A DNA stretch of 64,000 nt from Wyeomyia smithii (GCF_029784165.1 NC_073694.1:46657674-46721673); one strand, 5' to 3'. Positions 21,536 through 34,054 are shown, numbered from the stretch's first letter. A program made the numbers and translations. The notes: generated by a model from the sequence alone, not told the origin.

Positions 21536-21875
21536 CACTGAAGAAAGCTGATCGACGAGTGCTTGGAGTGTTTGAGCGTAAAGTTCTGTGATCGATACTT
21601 GGCGGTAAATTGGAAGATGGAATGTGGCGTAGTCGCATGAATCACAAGATGTACAAGGTATACAAACATGCTGATATAGTGAAGGTAATACGGTGGAGCA
21701 AGCTTTAGCGGGCTGAACATGTAGTCAGAATGCCTGACGAGAGAGCCGCTGAAACTACATTCACCAGAGAATCAGGAAGAGGCTGTCAACTCAGATAGGC
21801 CTCTCACTTGATGGATGTGCGCGGTTGAAGAAGATGCACGATCTGCTGGTGTAGGAGGTGTCAGGAGAACGGCTG
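21536..21875 (+). pseudogene. RTE-like C-terminal fragment
   Basis: LKKADRRVLGVFERKVL, SILGGKLEDGMWRSRMNHKM, VYKHADIVKVI and VVRMPDERAAETTF are the C-terminal blocks of the RTE-like family. The match to the minus-strand copy at 34055-34640 is close, including the order of all blocks. In-frame stops are present. It directly follows the gypsy remnant. Confidence 0.72.
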
Positions 21876-21939
21876 CCTAAGACAAATAAAAGCTTACACC
21901 TATATAATAACAATCTGGAGATAATATGGCGGCTCTGAA

Positions 21940-22300
21940 GAGACTCTGAAGCTCCATTGTCAACCGATTGTCAAGCTGGTTTCCGTAGGGGACAGAGCAC
22001 CAAAACCACAGTCCTTCGAGTTTCCGATGATTTAGGAGCTTTGATCGACAAAAAAGTGCCGGTATACTATTTACTACTGCTCGACATTTCGAAGGCATTT
22101 GATACGTTTCTACATAGCACATTATTGAATGAGTTTCAAGTGCATTTTAACTTCTCCTCCACCGCTGTGAACCTGATGGAATCGTACCTCCCTCAACGAA
22201 AGCAGACAGTTTTCGTGGTGATTGGTTTTCAAACTGTATCGATTGGTCATCTGGTGTTCCTCAAGGCTCCGTTCTTAGTCCACTTCTTTTTGCTGTCATC
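21940..22300 (+). pseudogene. Non-LTR RT fragment, Jockey/CR1-like
   Basis: The open frame contains CQAGFRRGQSTKTTVLRV, LLLLDISKAFDTFLHSTLLNE with the palm aspartate, and NLMESYLPQRKQTVFV. A frame change near 22230 gives SSGVPQGSVLSPLLFAV, the next conserved RT block. The fragment stops abruptly at the hAT-like terminus before the catalytic YxDD. The family differs from the Jockey-type copies at the left end. Confidence 0.78.
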
Positions 22301-22340
22301 AGGGCCGGATTTAGACGGTGGGGGGCCCGGGGCAAATTTG
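22301..22340. repeat. hAT-like element terminus
   Basis: CAGGGCCGGATTTAGACG followed by GGGGGGCCCGGGGC has the CAGGGCCGG opening common to many hAT element ends. The opposite end was not found downstream, so the element is truncated or its other end has decayed. Confidence 0.5.
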
Positions 22341-23440
22341 TATCAATCATCTAACGACGGTGCCGGAGTACTGCTCTATACAAACTTGAACTTCAAAATA
22401 GCGTCTGGAGATAATTTTTGTTAGTTGGTTTGTTAAGTAAGGTTTGTTGGAGAGTAAATAAGAATCAAATCACCGGTCGCAGTGGAAAATGTAACCAAGA
22501 GGAAAAGAAATGCTTTCTATTTTATTCGTAGCGTGTCAAATTGATTGTTGCAAGAATGTACAAAATTGCTGGAAACTGACTGAGTTTTAGCATGTGAAAG
22601 CTAACAATTTCGTGTCATTCTCGACGTTTTCGGTTTTCGGTAAAACATAATTCTACGTCAAAAGCGTCGGAGCAAGGTGAATCGAAAATACATCCGAACC
22701 TATTGACGGAAGACTGAATAAGATAACTGTGTTGTATGGCGATAAAAATGTATTTGTTGTAATCGAGTAGTTCTATAAAGTAGTTTTTATTCAATTTTTG
22801 ATATATTATATATTTATATTTTCAATATATTTTTATATAAAAATTAAAAAGTGCTAGAATATTGAATATATTTTTCATTTCACGAAAGTCGAGTTTTAAC
22901 ACCTATGCTCAAGCAGTTCTGAAAAATATTATTCACCGAAAATGAAGAAAAACGTGATGACAACTAAAGTCAATGGTTGTATGAGAACAAATATTGGTTC
23001 CAACAGTACGGACGCTTAATTCTTATTGGTTAGCTAAATATTGTCTTCACAAACACTATAATAACATATTTGCAGCCATAGCTTCTCGCGTTATCTTCAC
23101 ACCTACATTTACTCCCCTGAATAAAACACACCACTTACAGTTTTTAAAGCAGAGAAGATTTGAGAAGAAAAAGGGTAAAACGCACTAATTTTGCATTCTA
23201 TGCAAAGGGTTAATATGCATTTTATCAGTTTTTAAAATTCGATTAATATCCACCAGCCTGAAAGAGACTAGATTAATTGAGAATCATGATACGCTATGCA
23301 AATCTTTTATACATTTGGCATTTGCTCCTGGGCTGATTTCTTTAAAAACTACATTCGAATTTTCAAATACTATCAGAGAACTCTGGCCACCAGTGCAACC
23401 AAATTCACCCGGTCTACAAACTGATTGCCTTCAGCTGCGA
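22341..23440. other. AT-rich stretch without recognised features
   Basis: May include the interior of the hAT-like element. A TATATTTATA-rich run lies at 22795-22850. No coding signal. Confidence 0.45.
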
Positions 23441-23679
23441 ATTGTTTCATCTTCACATCTCTTTTTTTTTTCTGCCTGATTGTGCCAGTAGTGTGGCCAC
23501 TACCGGGTCGCCAACACTGCTGTCGGTCAGTCTATCCTCCGTGGAAGGATTAAACCCCGATGATGAGGATACCGCATGCATACGCGTATCCCTACGGATG
23601 TTGGCTCGTCGTTTTATTGTTGTGCGAGATTGGCTAAAGTCTGCAGAGGTTTCTGGTACGGACATCGCCACCCGTGCAT

Positions 23680-23850
23680 AAGAGTGAGAAAGAGCCAGAG
23701 AGAGAGAGATAGAGAGCGATAAATCGGGAGCATAAACAGCACACCATAACGCGGACCGTGGCAGAGGACTACCAAGCTGGGCGGCTGGGCAACAAGGGAT
23801 TTGTTGGGCAGCTGCGGCATTGGTATCGGATACATGATTATGTATAAATA
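23680..23850 (+). promoter_or_regulatory. Candidate host-gene promoter: GAGA tract plus TATA box
   Basis: A GA-rich run (about 23685-23725) lies about 130 bp upstream of TATAAATA at 23843-23850. In insects GAGA tracts and a TATA box at about -30 are common promoter features, which would put initiation near 23875. Sequence downstream is GC-richer and non-coding, as in a long 5' leader. This is inference from composition and two motifs. Confidence 0.3.
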
Positions 23851-23874
23851 ACCCCAGCACACGCCATGGAACCG

Positions 23875-25603
23875 AATATGAGAGAAAAGAGTCAGCTGAG
23901 TGTGCGAGTGGATACTGTGTGTGTATCCATCGGTTTCGTCGACCAGGAGATTCCGGAGGGACGGCGGGCCTCTTGTTGTTGGCCTGTTTGGTTGGGTGGT
24001 GAGATCGAAACCAATGTGCTTAGTCGGTAGTGGCCCCCGCCCTTCGGTGTACTCGCACTCAGCCGAGAGATGTTCGTGTGCTGCATCTAATTCAACTTGT
24101 TGTAATTATAGCGACCGGAGGAAAACGCGTACGTCGGGGTTTTGTGGGGGGGCCAATCCGTGTGTGAGTATATGGCGGCAGGCTGGAATCCCTCCGTACC
24201 AGAATCCGGGACCAGAAGGAAAACCATAAAAGCGATTTTAGTTGAAAACAGTACTCGGCTGACTTTGGAAGCTGTTAGCGAGTGCTCCCCATTTCGAATT
24301 ATCTACCAAACGAAATTCAAACACCGGCCGAACCGATTCCAGAATACCAGAAGCCCGTAATAACCATCAAACCGATTTTGTGGAAAAATTTTGACAACAA
24401 CATTTTCACGGTACAACTCGGCAATAAAAACGTTGAACACCTCCCGAAGTGTGGGATTGACCAGTGAAATAAAATCGCGTCCATTATAGAGTCCTTAATA
24501 GAGTAAAGTGGTTGTTTTTTTTTCTCGCTCGTTGTTGGTCTCGGTTTTGGCCAACCCTCATTCCCCAGCGGATCGTGACTGTGACTGTGTACAATCGGGG
24601 CAGGCAGAAAAAAAGTGACGCCCTTAGTGTTGTTCCAGGCCCCTACTGGAGCACGCGGTCGGTGGTGGTTGAGGCTTTTTTTTTGCTCACCAAATTTCGG
24701 TTTGGTTTTTTCACTTTTTTATCGCCGTTCGTGCAATTCGATTTTCAGCCTTCACCGGGAGGGAGCCACGCGTAAACAGTGTGAATCCGTGTGATGTTGA
24801 TGGCGATGGAAAAATAGCCGGGTGCGAACAAGACTATAAAAAACCAACGCGCCAACACGCGATTACGCGATAGGTGGTGGGATTTTTCACCGCCAAAAGC
24901 TGTGAGCGAGTGACGCCAGAGCAGCAAAAAAAAACTCGTATCCTGACGAAAATGTGAAGCGCTGAATGGTGAAACAAAAAAAAACAACTCGTGAAAATAT
25001 ATTTATTTGTGATTTGATACGGATACCGCAGAGTGGTGGTATGCGTGATCTGAGGGGTGACACAATTGTGTGTTAAGTGACGAGTCATCGGCAGTATCCG
25101 AGTGGGAAAAAAAAGTTGATGTTGATATTGTTGCTGTACACGAACACGGCCACGGAAACCTCGACACAGAGGTCACACACCACACCCCCAGAAATATTTC
25201 ACACCCAAACAACTCGGCGTGCGGAGTGACATCAGTCGGTAGCAGCGGCAATCCAATCCATCTCTTCGTCAGGACTCGTCGAGATAAACCGAAAACCGCA
25301 GTCGAATGTGTGTTGTACGGTGTTGATCAACAGCGCGCTGCTGCCCGTACACGGGAACCCAGAAAAGTGTTTACGCGTGTAGTATCGTACCGTTGGTAGT
25401 GGTAAGAAGAGTTGCAAGTGGTGAAAAAATTTATTCGCCCAGAGCTGGCGGTTTGTGACGTACGAGAGATTGAATAGAATAATTTGTGGGTGGTGTACCA
25501 TCAGGAGACGAAAACGAGAAAAAAAAAACCGTATCACGCTACTGCGGGGACAACCGTCGGCAGGTCTCAAGGGCGTTATCAACAACAACCAGCAAGTGAG
25601 CAA
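23875..25603 (+). other. Candidate long untranslated first exon
   Basis: This block has about balanced base composition, unlike the AT-rich surroundings, and no recognised element. The longest frames have no motif. It ends near AGCAAGTGAGCAAGTGAGTG, where AA followed by GTGAGT at 25604 is a good 5' splice site. A long first intron through the MITE-rich region would explain the lack of coding sequence downstream. No coding exon was identified, so this is tentative. Confidence 0.25.
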
Positions 25604-26654
25604 GTGAGTGCAATTGCCAAAAAATTTAATTGAGTAGCGGAGTCCGTTTAAATCTGTTTTAACCACGCACCTACCGTGGGCCGGGTATAACAGGGCCACA
25701 TCTGAGCATACGCGAGTGCACATTCAGCCACGAAACGGTGGGCGACCTTTGGCCAATTCAGTTTGTGGGTTTTGGGTAGCATTTTTGTTTTTGGTGGTGG
25801 AGGGTGTGTGTATGTGTCGTGTGTGTAGGTGAGAGGACGGGTTGGATTTTTCCAATGGTCAACCAGAATGGCCGGATGGATTCACAGGGATTTAGAAGAC
25901 CATTCTTATGGTTGGGGATTGGGGTTGGGGAAGCATGCAAAGTGGTTTGGGTTTGTTATGAGTGTAACCTAAATGTGAACGATGAAGACAGATAATTGTA
26001 TCGTTTGAAGTGCCGTTGTTGTTTGTTTGGGTAGGGTAATGAGTCCATTAAAAGTCCATTTAGAATCTCATACGCTTTCATACTCGCTATTTGTAACAAT
26101 GGGAAGTTTGCACAGGGTTATTAGTTCGTCAAGACGAAATTGACTATTGGTTTGTTAAAACTTTGTGTTCTTGAATGTGTTCACAAAAAATACTTCGTGG
26201 AGATAAAACGCAAGTTTGCATTGATCACTAATTTTCAGTAAATGAAACTTAAGTCATAATGAAATCTTCCTTTGTGTTTGAAAAATACGAATCATACGTT
26301 TGTTTGTCGGTTTCATCAGAAACTGAAGTGCTTAGAAATATTCGTTTACAGAAATACAGGGAAAGATAAAATTGAGTGAAACTTGCTTGTCGATTGAAAA
26401 TTTGGATTGACTTTTTTCGACGTAACCTTCCATGGATTGTTAGCAAAAAGCACCGCAAGGCAAGGCACCTCCTTCCGCCATATTGGTTTCTAGTTGCTCT
26501 GAAAATATGAAATTTAGCGATGAAGATAAATTTTACTTATAGAACAACTTGTGGAAGTTAACGTAAAAGACTACGTGGTCTTTTTTCTGGCCTTTAATTG
26601 AATATAGCCACCAAGTCAAGAATTATGTTTGTTGTTACAGAAAAACAATGCATT
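25604..26654. other. Stretch without recognised features
   Basis: A short TG-rich run lies at 25795-25830. No gene or element recognised. Confidence 0.45.
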
Positions 26655-26768
26655 CGTGGTCGATTTATCCTAAGAAAACTGTGTTGGCCAAAATTGAGAA
26701 GCACTCGAATCCGTGGTCGATTTATCCTAAGAAAACTGTGTTGGCCAAAATTGAGAAGCACTCGAATC
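26655..26768. repeat. Exact 57-bp tandem duplication
   Basis: The unit starting CGTGGTCGATTTATCCTAAG is repeated twice without a mismatch (26655-26711, 26712-26768). The length is a multiple of three, so a small plus-strand frame (26648-26854, 68 residues) carries a 19-residue repeat. I do not think that frame is a gene. Confidence 0.9.
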
Positions 26769-27825
26769 CTCTGAGTTTTTTTTTAATTAATAAATCCATT
26801 CGATACGGCCTAATAATTTATAAGTGTCACAGAGAGCGATTTGTCAGCAATTAGCTAATATAATCAAATATTTGAAGCCATACTACACGTTGTAAATTTA
26901 TCAGAATAAAGATAAAAAGTAATATATTTTTAGTTTTAAAGAGGTTTAATGTGGCATTTGCTTCCAAAGAATAATGATTGTATTTTGCAATGCGTCGAAA
27001 TTTGTGGCATTATTAGTAAAACATCAACGTCATAGTCATAAAAACAATAGATGGGATATGGGTGTTAAAGTAGGTCATTTTGAGTAAACACAACAGAATA
27101 TCATATTATAAATTACTTTCAGTTATTGGAATGTATTATATTAAGTTAAAATAATAAAATGTTATTTAAATATAAATAATCATTACCTATTCGTTTTTTT
27201 CTGAGCAAATAATATTACCGTGATTTTTATATACAATGTAGACCAGTTTTTTTGAGTCTGCAAGAATTGTAAAAATTTTATCATACATTACTGCACATAT
27301 ATTTGCAGAATTAGATCATGAACCAATTATTTTATCAAATTCAAAAGAAATTAAATGTTGCTCTTAAATTTTTCTATTTTTTTTTATTTTGGTGTACTTT
27401 TCTATCACTTCATTTATGTTTATTTGTTCTGTGGTTGCAGGCTTAATGAATATTAAAATACAATAGTTTCAAAAACCACAAAAAATTGAGAATATTTGAT
27501 TACGACAATGAAATAATACCTTTTCGATATACATTTTAGGCAAGAAAATTATTTTTTCACGCCTAACGCGTGTAAAATCAGTTCGAATGCTAGCGAAATT
27601 TCATTCACATCGGATAATTGATAGAGAAACCGGAAAAAGAAATTAAATTTTCCAGAAAAAAAAATAAAGCTAGAACGGTTTAGCGTAGAAGCACCGGTTT
27701 TGGCCATGACAGAATAAAATTGATAATTGTGAAGAAGTATCTTGAATTACTCATATTTCGAAGTTTCCTATTGAAACTGCTGATGTTATTCGACAAATAC
27801 ATAACTTACTGTAGCAAAAATATAT
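26769..27825. other. Strongly AT-rich stretch
   Basis: No open frame of note, no inverted repeats seen. Confidence 0.5.
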
Positions 27826-28040
27826 GCGCACGGTGCTCCCACAGACCGTTATTATAAAAAAAATGCACCAAAGAATCTGAATACACCATTCGAGTCGTTA
27901 TGACGTCCAGAATGTCTGGTCAAAATTTCAAAATCATCGTACGGTACATTTTTGAGTATTGCCCTTTTGAAGGTCGTAAAATACAAAAAGTGATATAAAA
28001 AACGACGTAATACTCAATGTAAAGCACGTTTTTCAGCCAC
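27826..28040. repeat. 213-bp dispersed repeat, copy 2
   Basis: Same orientation and limits as 3410-3622, about 90% identical. Flanks differ completely from copy 1. No target duplication could be fixed. Confidence 0.7.
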
Positions 28041-28488
28041 AATTTTATAAAACAACTTCCAAAATAGTTTCTACACATTCGAAGTATTATATTTCAAGAA
28101 AATTACAATTTGTGAAAAGATTTTTTTGAAAATCCCACAGTGCACAGTGGTCTAAATTTGAAAAATCGTGATGGTTCTAGATTTGACTATGAAAAATTGA
28201 TTTTATGTACTCAATGTCTTCAGCGAAATTGTTCCATAGAACTAGGCCTTACTTTTGGAGTTTTTGGTTTTTCGATCAATCCACCTAACAGTTAGATAAA
28301 ATAAATATTTTTTCTAATTTTTAATATATCGGATTACTTTCTTCAGCAAAGTTGTAGAAAATTTCAAAAGAAAAGCAATTGCTGAATACAGCGATGTTTT
28401 ATCTGTACGTTAAACATGACAAAATAGAGTTTTTTGTGGAACACCCGTCCTTAAAATCAGTTTTTTGTCTGTAATTATTTCTGTGATT

Positions 28489-29248
28489 TCATACCTCGAT
28501 ATAAGGCAACCTCGATAAAAGGCAACCTCGATATAACATAACTTTTACCTCGATATAACGTAACTTTGAAAATGTATTGAAATTGAAAATAAATGATAGT
28601 GCAACTGTTTTCGGGGTATAAATTGCTTCAAAAAATGTTTGTGGTAAGTTTTAAAATTAATAAAACTTATGCGAAAATTGTCCTAAATGGGTATAAGAAA
28701 GGTTTAAAAATACTAATAGGTTATGGAAAATAGGTTTTCACGCATCCTTCGGTAACAATTCACTGTTTAGCATCAATTAGAAAAATTTTTTTTTTGCTTA
28801 TTGAAATTTTCCCTAAACGGGCATAAGAACGGTTAAAAAATACTGATAGGTGATGGGAAATAGGTTTTCGCGCATCTTTGAGTAACCGTCAACAGTCTTG
28901 CATCAATTTAAAAAAAAATTTTTTGCTTGTTGAAAATTGTCCTAAATGGACATAAGAATGGTTTAAAATTACTGATAGGTGATGAGAAATAGGTTTTCAC
29001 GCATCTTTGGGTAACCTGTGTATCATTTGAAAAAAAATTTTTTTCTTGCTTTTGAAAATATTTCTAACTGGGCATAAGAAAGGTTTAAAAATACTGATAG
29101 GTGATGGAAAATGGGTTTCCGGGCATATTTGAGTAACCATTTACATTTTTGCATGAATTAAAAAAAATTTTTTTTTTTGCTTCGATATAACGTAACTCGA
29201 TATAACGTAACGAAAATAAAAATAAAGTTGCCTTATATCGAGGTATGA
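28489..29248. mobile_element. MITE with 22-bp TIRs and internal four-copy tandem repeat
   Basis: TCATACCTCGATATAAGGCA opens it, and the exact reverse complement closes it. The perfect pairing is 28489-28510 with 29227-29248. TA dinucleotides at 28492-28493 and 29244-29245 would be the target duplication if it is a Tc1/mariner-type MITE with ends CCTCGATATAAGG. The inside holds four diverged tandem units of about 125 bp (starts near 28673, 28802, 28931, 29051), each with CATAAGAA...GGTTT and CTGATAGGTGATG. Confidence 0.88.
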
Positions 29249-29704
29249 CAGCATTACTATTCAGTTAGATTGAAAAATTGCTGGCCTTTTAGTCAGTAAA
29301 ATAACGAGGATTTTCTGCTGATAAAATATATCTACATGGTGAAGTCAAATTATAAAATAAATTCGTGTGAATTCAACTTTTTCGCGAATTGGCCAAAATA
29401 GGAGCCCCGAGTGGCCAATTAAGAAATGCTATGGACAAAATAAGAGCCTAGAGAAGTTTTTTGGTTGAAAAATATATAAACAAAATAACATAATTTTACT
29501 ATTTAAACTAAATGTTAGTAAAATGTAAAGGCGAGTTCATCCGATTTCCACGTTGAACTGATTCAATTACATATTTTTCGAAGGAAGCAGGCCAAATACC
29601 TTTCATCAATAACATACTATGTATGGCTAAAACCGGTGCTTTTATCCTATTTGATTGGTATAGCCTTTCCAGCAAAATTGTAGACAGTAATTTTGTCCTT
29701 TTTA

Positions 29705-29768
29705 AAAAATACTACAAGGTATATAGCCCTAGGGTTGTATGAAATGGTGACGTGGGACCAAACACTGG
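29705..29768 (+). repeat. 50-bp dispersed motif, copy 1
   Basis: Core CTACAAGGTATATAGCCCTA then GGGTTGTATGAAATGGTGAC. The same motif occurs at 48950-49012 minus, 53748-53808 minus and 61993-62047 plus. Its function is unknown. Confidence 0.75.
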
Positions 29769-30913
29769 AATTACTGTAATTGCAGACACAATAAATTAGT
29801 TTGTTCAGTGAGTTACGTATTTGAATTCTCAGCTTTCCCTTCCTTTTTTCGGAAATATATTTGATTACACTCGAAAGAACTTCATTTACACTTGGTGCTG
29901 TTGTGCCTGTAGTGTTTTTTGTGTGCAAACAACATTCAACAATTACAACGAAGTTAATGTTTAAAAAGATTCAATTTTGTTTAATTTTCCAACAATTACA
30001 TTTACTGTACTATGAATACAGTTAACATAGGTATATTACTTTATTTGTTAACTGAAAAATTTAAAACATCTAACAATGTTGAAATGTAAATAAGAGATTC
30101 TGATTTTAGTAAATGGACCAAAAAATCACAAGCACTCACCGTCCCCTACTCATCTATAAATTAGTATTTTTAGGAAATTCGATATTATGTCGGTCACGAT
30201 TATTTAGTGATTATCTAAGATAAAAAATAAAAAAAAAAATATAACCGTTGCAAAAATGTTCAATTTTTGTTGAGTTATTTATGATTTTTATGGTAATCAT
30301 ATTCATGAGATAAACTTTCAATCACCATCAGTAGCATTATTACAGTTTTGATTGCACGCCCGCTGCAATGATAGAAAACGAGAAACTAGCGGCGCTCTGC
30401 TCCACGCATACTCTACGGTACTGTTGCTTTTACCAGCATGTTTTCTTTCAAGACATCAGTTTCTATTATACTCGAACAGCAGGTTTAGAAATTGTTCAAG
30501 GACTGGGGTTGTTTCAAACTTTTCTAAAAACTTTTACCTTCGAGACATCAAACTAGTCTAGGTTCATGGAAGCAAACATAAATTGACCTATTGGGACGGG
30601 GAGATTCTGTCAATTTTGTTTCGATATTGATACAGAGAATACCACGGAGTGGTTGGTGTCTATTCATGACGTCTGTACTAGGAATGCTAGCATGTGATTG
30701 GGTTTGCGTGAGTTTGTCCTTGACACTTTGATAACTAGTGTACTACAAAATTGTTCAACATTTTATCTTTCCAACGTTATTGTTATTCATCATGTGCTTA
30801 TGCTGTTATTATCGTTTGAAATCTGACGCAGTCCCATGTCAAAAATATACACCATGCACCACCTTTTTTTCCAAGAGAAAACACAGAAATATAATTATAA
30901 ATTAAATATCCCA
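29769..30913. other. AT-rich stretch without recognised features
   Basis: Only short frames without motifs. Confidence 0.5.
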
Positions 30914-31087
30914 AGGGGCCATGCACATACCACGTGGATAGATTTTTACGGATTTTGACACCCCCCCCCCCTCCCTCTTCGTGGACAAGTGCCCATATGA
31001 ATTCTAAAAATTTTGTATGGACCGTGGACATTCAACATACCTTCCCCCTCCCCCCAAAGCTGTCCACTTGGTATGTGGATGGCCCCT
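30914..31087. mobile_element. 174-bp MITE, TIR AGGGGCCATSCACATACCAM
   Basis: The ends AGGGGCCATGCACATACCAC and the reverse complement of GGTATGTGGATGGCCCCT pair over 25 bp with about three mismatches. It contains a run of thirteen or so C residues at about 30960 and a C-rich run near 31045. No coding potential. Target duplication not clear. Confidence 0.8.
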
Positions 31088-31565
31088 ACAACACTCACTC
31101 TTTAAGGATCTGAATTTATTGTCCTTTGCAAACTACACACTGTAGTTTATATTTACCTGACTTGGAGAAAAAAATAGTTCGTCGAAAGAACAAAAAGAAA
31201 TAATTCTTCTGCAGCCTTTTTTTGTAAGACAAATTATTATCTTCAGTTCCGCCAAAGATACTATACCTATCAAGCAAACCCTTCAGAAGCCAGAAATATT
31301 TTTTTAAATTAAAAGACACTACCATATGTTTTCGATTATTGTCAAGTTTTACCTGAAAATGAATTTTTATGCAATGTGTTGAAAAATTTGAAAAAAGGAC
31401 ATTAAAATGCAATTCACATTCGCCATAACCGTTCAAACCGTTCAAAACCATTAATATACAAATAGGGAAAAGCCATTTCTCAATTTTCTCCATAATTAAA
31501 CGCTAAAACACCCGCACATTAACTGAACTGAACTGGTTCATACAAAAAACAAACAAAAGTACTAA
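31088..31565. other. AT-rich stretch without recognised features
   Basis: The 125-residue minus-strand frame at 31116-31493 is AT-driven and without known motif. Confidence 0.45.
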
Positions 31566-31569
31566 AATG

Positions 31570-33345
31570 TAGACACATTCTACCGTGACGTTACAACGTT
31601 TTGACTATTCTGTTGGCATCATTTTATTTCTAGCTTGTATTTTTTCATGAAACCCTTTGATATTATTACAGATTCGGAAAGTAGACAAAATTTCCTGTAA
31701 GAATGATGTATAAGATATTTGTTTACTTTGTTTATATTACCTTGGGGAGTGAAAATGTAGCGTGACGTTACCACGCGCGAGAAATTGAGGTGTCGGTACT
31801 TTTCTTTTTTTTTTACCTTGTGCTACATTCCATTTCGGAACTTGACCTTCTGTTTATTTATACACAGACTTTGCAGCCGACTATTTAGTGTACAGGACAA
31901 TTGCGGGGCTAGCGCTATTATCCTACTGACACTAACAGTCTCTCCCGAGACGAGACTCGAGCCTACGACGACTGGCTTTTTAGGCCAGGATTTACGGGAC
32001 TTTTCTTACAAAAATTAAAAACCCTGCTCTGTTTGGAATTTTATAACTATTTCTTCTTCCACGGTTTGATAACAAATAATAATCGAACATTTTGCCATAT
32101 TTAGAGTGCCTGTAACTGGTAACATCTATATTTGAGAAGCTTTTATATTTCGTGACGTTACAACGCTCATTTTTCAGCAAGGGGTATTTTCACTCCGTTG
32201 TAACGTCACGAAAATATGAATCAGTCGATATCCATTATTTATCACATATTTCTTAGACATTTTCATAAGAAATAAATCAATATCTGATTTTATATATTTC
32301 TACTTCTACTTTATGCACTTGGTTTGTGGGGTTATCCATAAACTACGTAACAATATTACTAAGTCGTTTAATGTTTGAGAATGCAGAACCAAACTTAAAC
32401 TTGGAGATTTTCAGTGAAGGAATGTGAGTTATGATCAAATCAATTCTTTTTATAAGTGACATATGTATCATAAATATTCTCAAAAGTGTCCTTCATGACA
32501 TTATGTGTAAAACATATAAAATTTATTTTTATTGTAGTTTCTTTACAATGTCTGAGTACGTTAGCAGTTTATTCAGCATTTATATTAAAAACAAGTTTAC
32601 AAAAGTGTCCTTAATTCCAATAAATACAAAAAACCTTTCAAAAACTATAATAATAACACAAAAATGCCGTTTTTTAGCTTTTTTCGCTCCCGTAATATGT
32701 CCTTGATTTTTTAAAACTCACACTACTTATTCAGCAAAATTCGAGTGCATTTTTGCCGCTGAAGATTTTTTCATCTAGACCTGCCCCAAAAATAAACAGG
32801 CTGGCTTATTCCACGATATGGTGTTGGTCGTTCAAAAATGTTCTTCTCATCGTTAAATGTGGTGATGTCAGGTCCCGTAATTGCGATAACCATCACATTC
32901 GGAAGATTGGCTTGAGCGATGCGGACGAAGTATTCATTTCATTAATACGGTCATCTTGCGTCAAAAGTTTTTCTCTTAGGGAACATTCGCATGTTACGTA
33001 ACGCGGAAGTTGACAATTTTCAATCCCCCCTCACGCAATGCATTGTAATATAATATAATAGAATAATAGTAGAATTTGTTAGAATATAACGTTTCTCATG
33101 GATGACCCACAGTTTAATAATTGAAAACATTAATCCATTCTACAAAATTCATTCTCATGTTATATGACAGATGTAACGTGAGCTAATTTAGACGCATCAA
33201 ATAAGTTTTTAAACATAGACGAATATTATATAAAGGGGAGAAAAAAAATTTCGGGACGTTACAACGCAAACTAAACCCGGTTGTAACTCAAGTTGTATTC
33301 AACCTAGCTGCGATCTTTTAGTATCAAATTAAAGGTATTTTTGAT
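31570..33345. repeat. ~2-kb dispersed repeat with CGTGACGTTACAACG boxes, copy A
   Basis: Sections 31570-31800, 31999-32220, 32390-32435, 32880-33010 and 33085-33345 align in order with 46011-48090. CGTGACGTTACAACG or close variants recur at 31583, 31761, 32151, 32196 (reverse) and 33252, and a looser one at 33418. A perfect 18-bp inverted pair of the box lies at 32148-32165 and 32196-32213. A SINE interrupts it at 31807. No coding sequence is recognised, so I cannot name the class. Confidence 0.8.
31807..31998 (-). mobile_element. tRNA-derived SINE family 2, minus copy
   Basis: On the minus strand it has the B-box-like GGCTCGAGTCTCG, then CGGGAGAGACTGTTAGTGTC and an end in TGTAGCACAAGGTAAAAAA. 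It lies between copies of ACTTTTCTT (31798-31806 and 31999-32007) inside the 2-kb repeat. The uninterrupted sequence at 46230-46245 in copy B shows the empty site. A second copy is at 45766-45979. Confidence 0.85.
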
Positions 33346-34054
33346 TATAAAGAGAAAACAAAATATTACTTTGATTAAATGTAAGGAGTTCCCATGAAGT
33401 AAAAACTGTACTTTTTCCGTGCGTTACAACGCTTAATTACTCCTGTTTTCATATTGGCCTGGATCAACATGTTTGAAATTTCACTTCAAAACCCTTTAGG
33501 CATCGAATAAAGCACTTATTTCACAGTCATATAACATAAAAAATGTATTATAAATACATACTCCTGATCATTTGTAACCATTTAAAAATATGTAACCAAA
33601 AACGCTTGTTTTTTATTAATTTTACTTGAACTTTGCAATTAGTTTTCTACAGTTTCTTAAACACTATAAATTTGACATTTACATTTTTGGAAGCTTCAAA
33701 CACTATAGAATCTAGGAAAAATATTTCGTTGTTGAAATATGCATTTCGAAAATTGGTTTGTTGGTGTAGCTTCGCAGAGAATATGTCTGTAGTATTTTTC
33801 GATCTTTTCTTGAATTTTATTAAAAGCAGTTTTTCAGGGGTAAAATGGACACCTTGAACGTAAAAGTTTATTACCTTTTTACGGATAGTAAAATGTTGTT
33901 CCATAACACGTAACACAGTAACGCATTCACTAACAGTTAGTTTTCACCGTTTGTCATAGAATTAATGACAATATATTTACTTATTTGTAAAAACTTGGAA
34001 ATGGAGGTCGTTTGTCTTACTTTAAATGGAAATTTGCACTATAATTACCACCAC
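33346..34054. other. AT-rich stretch, probably the outer part of repeat copy A
   Basis: One more GCGTTACAACGC box at about 33421. Small frames on both strands have no motif. Confidence 0.4.
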
